A stretch of DNA of 64,000 nt from Membranipora membranacea (lineage: Eukaryota > Bryozoa > Gymnolaemata > Cheilostomatida > Membraniporidae): the NCBI GenBank assembly GCA_914767715.1, contig OU612068.1:21638001-21702000 (forward strand), in the 5' to 3' direction. Both the position numbers and the translations under genes were made by a program. Positions 59,925 through 64,000 of the stretch are shown piece by piece. Within the stretch, counting starts at the first letter, position 1. Every line of letters begins with the position of its first letter. The notes below the pieces were generated by a model that worked only from the letters and a program-made list of their open reading frames with translations, was not told the DNA's origin and searched no databases.

Positions 59925-62578
59925 CTCATTGTTATCATGTGCTATTGTTCAATATTATCCCTCTCAACCAACTTGACAAGGTGTCCATGTTGCCTCAATG
60001 GCCATGAATTGAGACCACACAACATTGACACTGCAGACTAATGACACCCCAACAAAAATTGGCAGCAGTTGGCTGAAGGGGATCAAATCCAACAATATTT
60101 GCTTGGCGATTACCCTGCACTCTATCATAGATTGGTGCAGGATAAAAAATTATTCACAAGTAAGCACTCTCTAGCACAGGTTCAGTCTGAGCTCAGAATT
60201 TTGGTCTTGAAGTGTGAAGTTTGTTTATCGCTTTATTATTATCCATCCATCTTATAATAAGTTGGTAGCATCAAATATACATCACATAAATGGAAAAATA
60301 AAACAAAAAAAGTCTGAGCAGCATCGGTTGAAAAATTGCTTGTAGAATTCAAAAAGGTTTTTTTGTCTTTTAGTTGTTCTACACTTTGCCAACTCTACCC
60401 ATTTGTACTTTCTACTCTTCTGCTTTTTTCAAAAACCATAGCTTTTATAAGTTTGAATTCATGCTAGCTTGTTTTTATACTACATCACTATGTGTTAAGT
60501 TTTTGTTCCTTGGTATTATGGCTTCAGTTCTACTACAAAACCCTTAATTTCAGGGTCTTATTCTCTCTGTGTGCACCATTGGATTATGGCCTTTCATAAC
60601 CACAAAGTCATCATATTCCCTGACGAAATCTTCTCTCTTTCCACAAAAATAGTTGGCAGCCCTGACGTTTGGCCTGTCGCCAATACTGCAGCCAGTTAAG
60701 TCAGCAAGTGCCTGATCGAGACAGTCTGGAGAAGAGGAGACATAGTAGTTTACAACATGTTAACCACTCAGAGAAATTGAAATAAAACTGAAAATGTGAT
60801 CATACAGTGTTGTGTAAAACAATATAATGACTAATATTTTCCATGGTCCACAGCAACTCATCAAACTGCTGAGATTCTGTCATTTGATAAGCATACTCAA
60901 GAGCATTATAGAAGTAGTATATTTACGGTTGCCACTTACTTATCTCCTTTTCAGCCGTGGTGAGATAACTCTTCATTGTTTTTCTTAAATTACTTCAAGT
61001 CTCATTTCTTGAACTGAAACGCAACAAATTCAGCTGGGAATTCACTTTACATATTATTATATAATCTAACTCTACCTGCTGCCTAACAGAGGATTGATCA
61101 AGGATTTAACCAAAAATGATGTCAGGGCCTTTTTCTGTTTGTGGCTGTTTTTTTATGGGAGGTCATTTTTGGCTCCACACTTCTAGGATGCACTCTAGTC
61201 ATAAAGATGCATAAATTTAGGGTCAGTATTTGACTTTGACTTCTTGTATTTACTTTTATCCCATTGTCTCTCCATAAGCGTACATAATTTAATGTTTGCA
61301 CAGGGTACTGTGAATTGTATTCTAAGTTGAATGAAGAAAAAGAAATTTCTCTAGAAAAATGCAACAAAAAGATGCATGTAAGCCTGTTTGGTTTGCTAGC
61401 ATCCCTTTATCCTTTCCAAGCCACAGATGGAACACTAGGAAAACAGGCTACCGAATTGAACCATTCAATGAGTATTCATTTCATAGTAATTAAAATAAGA
61501 CAAAATAAAAAAAAGCACAATAAATCAAATAGTCTGTGGATTCACACGATAGGTAAAATATTTACTGTAAGCCTGTAGATCCGTCAAACACATAAGTAGT
61601 GATGATGATGATAACATAAACAACAAAATAAAATCAATAAAAGGGAAACAGAGTAAGTAATTTCAGTGTGGTTTTAGTTTTTTTCTGCAATTAAGTACGA
61701 CCTCGAGTAAATCTAAGGCCCATTTAAACAAGCTAGTTAGCTGAAGATTGATCTACATAAGTGTACAGTGTATCGGTAGACTATAATTGTGATAAGCATG
61801 AAAAAAACAGTTAAGTTTATCGTAATTCCTGCGCAGGCCATCATGTTCATTGTTTTCACGAAGAAGACTGTTGCGTACGATCACTGACCTGAAGACTTGT
61901 TACGTACACGTGTACGTACGTGAATGTACACGTAAGTAAAGCGTAAGAGTGTACAAGCAACTCAACAAAGTCTTATACAGTAAACCTGATTCTAACCAAA
62001 AATACTAGCGTAATAATCATACACCAGAGGCATATCTCTCTCCTAATTCTAAAACATCTTATAATAATATAGAACTCTACTGTTTATGTAATACATTAGC
62101 ATAGGCTGATTCATTGATAGTTTCCACAAAAATAAAGCCCATTTCAAAGTCAGCAATTTCTATAATGAAACTGTGACAGCTTAATTGAGAGACTAGATAT
62201 TATTGACCATTCGAGAACAAAGTAAGAGGAGCAGGATGAAAGTAATATTAATGTTTCATAAATATAAACGCCTCATTACACAGAGGCATTATTTTGCATT
62301 CAGATCGATAACATAAAATATTATAATATTTTCAATAATAAGAAAAAAAGGACTGCAACAATAGAAGAATAAATAGCAGCTCCGAAGTGAATAAACTTTC
62401 TTTCAATTAATAAGCAATCCATGGATAATTAAGTTGCATTCACGCATATTCTCTAAATAAAAAGTAAAAAAATGACATCATATTTTGTTATAATAAGGAT
62501 ATCAGAATAGCATACTGGAGAGGATTGATGTGAAGTCGCCGTGGTTACGGAGAAGCCAACTTGGTTCTATGACGTTGT
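59925..62578. other. Intergenic stretch, no gene recognised
   Basis: No supported gene. It includes a possible fragment of the U2-headed SINE body at about 61169-61215 (CTTCTAGGATGCACTCTAG). A perfect 18-bp palindrome TACGTACACGTGTACGTA lies at 61901-61918. The part next to the PDE8-like stop codon at 62579 should include that gene's 3' UTR on the minus strand, but I saw no clear poly(A) signal. Confidence 0.5.
61901..61918. promoter_or_regulatory. 18-bp palindrome with central CACGTG E-box
   Basis: TACGTACACGTGTACGTA is perfectly self-complementary and centred on CACGTG, the core bound by bHLH factors such as Myc/Max, USF and CLOCK/BMAL. It is followed by GTACACGTAAG. Function is unproven; it lies about 0.7 kb beyond the PDE8-like stop codon. 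Confidence 0.3.
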
Positions 62579-63991
62579 TTACGAATCACCTGTTGCTTTG
62601 GAGGGTGTCTGCTGGTCGTCCAATTCTCTCCAGTATTTATAGTTAGTCTGCAGCTGATTGGCAATTTCTGGAATGTCTAGGAAAGCTGCAATGTAAAAGG
62701 TTTTCCGTTGAAAGAAAAGAAACAAATCAATACCGTACATGTGACAATGTTTGATCAACTCAAGATCTAGTTTATCAGACCAATGTAACACTGTTGTTTC
62801 CTTCATAAGACTTACAATCAGACTTCTCAGTTCAATTCTTACTCTAGTCGGAGCAGCGTTTTCGCATGCATCAAAATTTACAGCAAGTCAAGATCAGCTA
62901 TGTGCCCTAATAACCACCTACACCTATATCTGACAACTCATTTTGGTCACCATACCAAAGCGTGGAATATTACAATCCTACTGACATCAGGGATTCTTCG
63001 TTTGAGAGACATACCAGTCAGGTATAACAGTTGTATAACATTAAATTTGCTGCATCATATCTTATCACATGTTAAATACCCTTACTAAGTATAGTTTCCT
63101 ATCATTAGCAGTCTGTGAGTTAAAAGACCTTATACATTAATGCCTAATGGAGATCGCAGTCTACCAAAGACACCAGGTATAGACGTAAGAACGTTGGCAC
63201 CTATAGAATTTTCCTAGTTGATGATAGAGGTCCAGTCAACTCTGGGGTTTTGCCAATTGCATAAATCTGATAATCCGATAATGATCCATTCATAAAATTC
63301 TACTCACAATCCCAATGCTCGAACATATTCATGAGGAAAACTTCCATAAACTTGAGTTGTGAGTGAGGTATACTGCAGGTAGCTCTGTCAAAGTTAGGCA
63401 TGACAACAGGAAGCTGCCTACGGCGCTCCTCGTCAGTCTACAACAAACACAACGTCATCAAAGTGAGTATCCAGTTAGACCAATCAGTGAATTCAAATCA
63501 TCAGGTCTCAATTCTCAATTGACATAACAATAAGGTGTCTACACATGGTATGCATCATACATTGACTGAGACATGATCACCTTGCAGCGTGGATGGTGTT
63601 GCACAATTTTGATAGGGTTGATACATTCAAAACCACCACTTTACTTTATCTGCTATATTGGAAAAAGCTATCAGGCCTGGCTGTTGTACTGCAACGAAGC
63701 GGCGGACAAAGCGGATTTAACTCTGTGACTGAGATAAGAATTCATCCCAGCCAGGTGATTTGTAGCAACATGTAGAGCAGCACGCAGCCTGCCCTTACTC
63801 AGGTCATAAAAACAGATAATATATTCTACCTGCTGGAAATACTCTTCAGCTATTCTGTTGGCCCAAACTTTCATAGTAGGTAGATCTCTGGCTGGATTGG
63901 ACACATCTGCACACTTTATCACCATGCGCAGGATTTGTCTTCTGTTTTCTGGGGAGTTCATCACATAATCCGACATATAAGTCGCACCGCT
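62579..63991 (-). CDS. PDE8: PDE8-like 3',5'-cyclic nucleotide phosphodiesterase, last three exons (partial)
   Basis: Minus-strand exons: about 63991-63830 (phase 0 at its end), 63437-63308, and 62685-62579 (TAA), joined at CAGCAG|GTAGAA, GGGATT|GTGAGT and acceptors TTGTAG and ATTGCAG. The first gives [20 protein letters not shown] with the metal-binding Asp of the PDE core, then [12 protein letters not shown]. The second gives [20 protein letters not shown] and [14 protein letters not shown], holding the invariant Gln and nearby Phe that clamp the purine ring. The third gives [19 protein letters not shown] and a short polar tail. EEYF.QTDEE with LPVVMP.FDR is characteristic of the cAMP-specific PDE8 family, which hydrolyses cAMP in the cytosol. 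The rest of the catalytic domain and any PAS/REC domains lie beyond the right edge. The first exon's acceptor is near the window end and could be 63991 or 63989. Confidence 0.92.
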
Positions 63992-64000
63992 CTGAATAAA

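Noticed and set aside
63671-63976. Whole 101-codon minus-strand frame as the PDE exon
   Set aside because: The PDE8-like sequence stops at the CAGCAG|GTAGAA donor (63830); the remainder is intron read-through.

Overview
This window is nuclear DNA from an animal, most likely an invertebrate metazoan. Three spliced genes show canonical GT-AG introns with exons that join in frame, the DNA is AT-rich, and it is heavily seeded with SINEs, foldback elements and tandem repeats. I cannot narrow the phylum from the sequence alone.

Layout. (1) Positions 1-12.2 kb: repeat-rich DNA with a decayed non-LTR retrotransposon endonuclease fragment, diverged direct repeats, two palindromic MITE-like elements around a long inverted repeat, and a possible three-exon gene of unknown function (from an ATG at 5315). 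(2) 12.24-28.87 kb: one continuous minisatellite of about 16.6 kb built from 32-bp and 47-bp units, with nested higher-order duplications of about 174 bp, 190 bp and 2.0-2.7 kb. Its left flank is duplicated, and the outer flank copy carries a vestigial bit of array. (3) 28.9-31 kb: AT-rich spacer with ATT-type microsatellites. (4) 31.09-40.25 kb: a complete ten-exon Elongin A gene (1142 codons), the transcription elongation factor and Elongin BC/Cullin-5 adaptor. (5) 40.3-48.2 kb: intergenic DNA with a U2-snRNA-headed SINE on the minus strand, a tRNA-derived SINE, and small simple repeats. (6) 48.24-52.61 kb: a complete three-exon gene for a 187-residue Ras-like protein whose P-loop lysine and NKxD motif are missing, so probably a pseudo-GTPase. 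(7) 53.27-56.60 kb: a foldback element with inverted arms of about 430 bp made of short sub-repeats, with a MITE inside. (8) 58.2-59.9 kb: two strong long hairpins, a diverged repeat module, and a second U2-headed SINE bounded by a perfect 11-bp target-site duplication. (9) 62.58-64 kb, minus strand: the last three coding exons of a PDE8-like cyclic nucleotide phosphodiesterase that runs off the right edge.

The genes are not an operon or pathway; they are independent neighbours in an intron-rich genome. The most unusual items are the large hierarchical minisatellite, the U2-snRNA-headed SINE family that ends in a 3' hairpin instead of poly(A), and the degenerate small GTPase.
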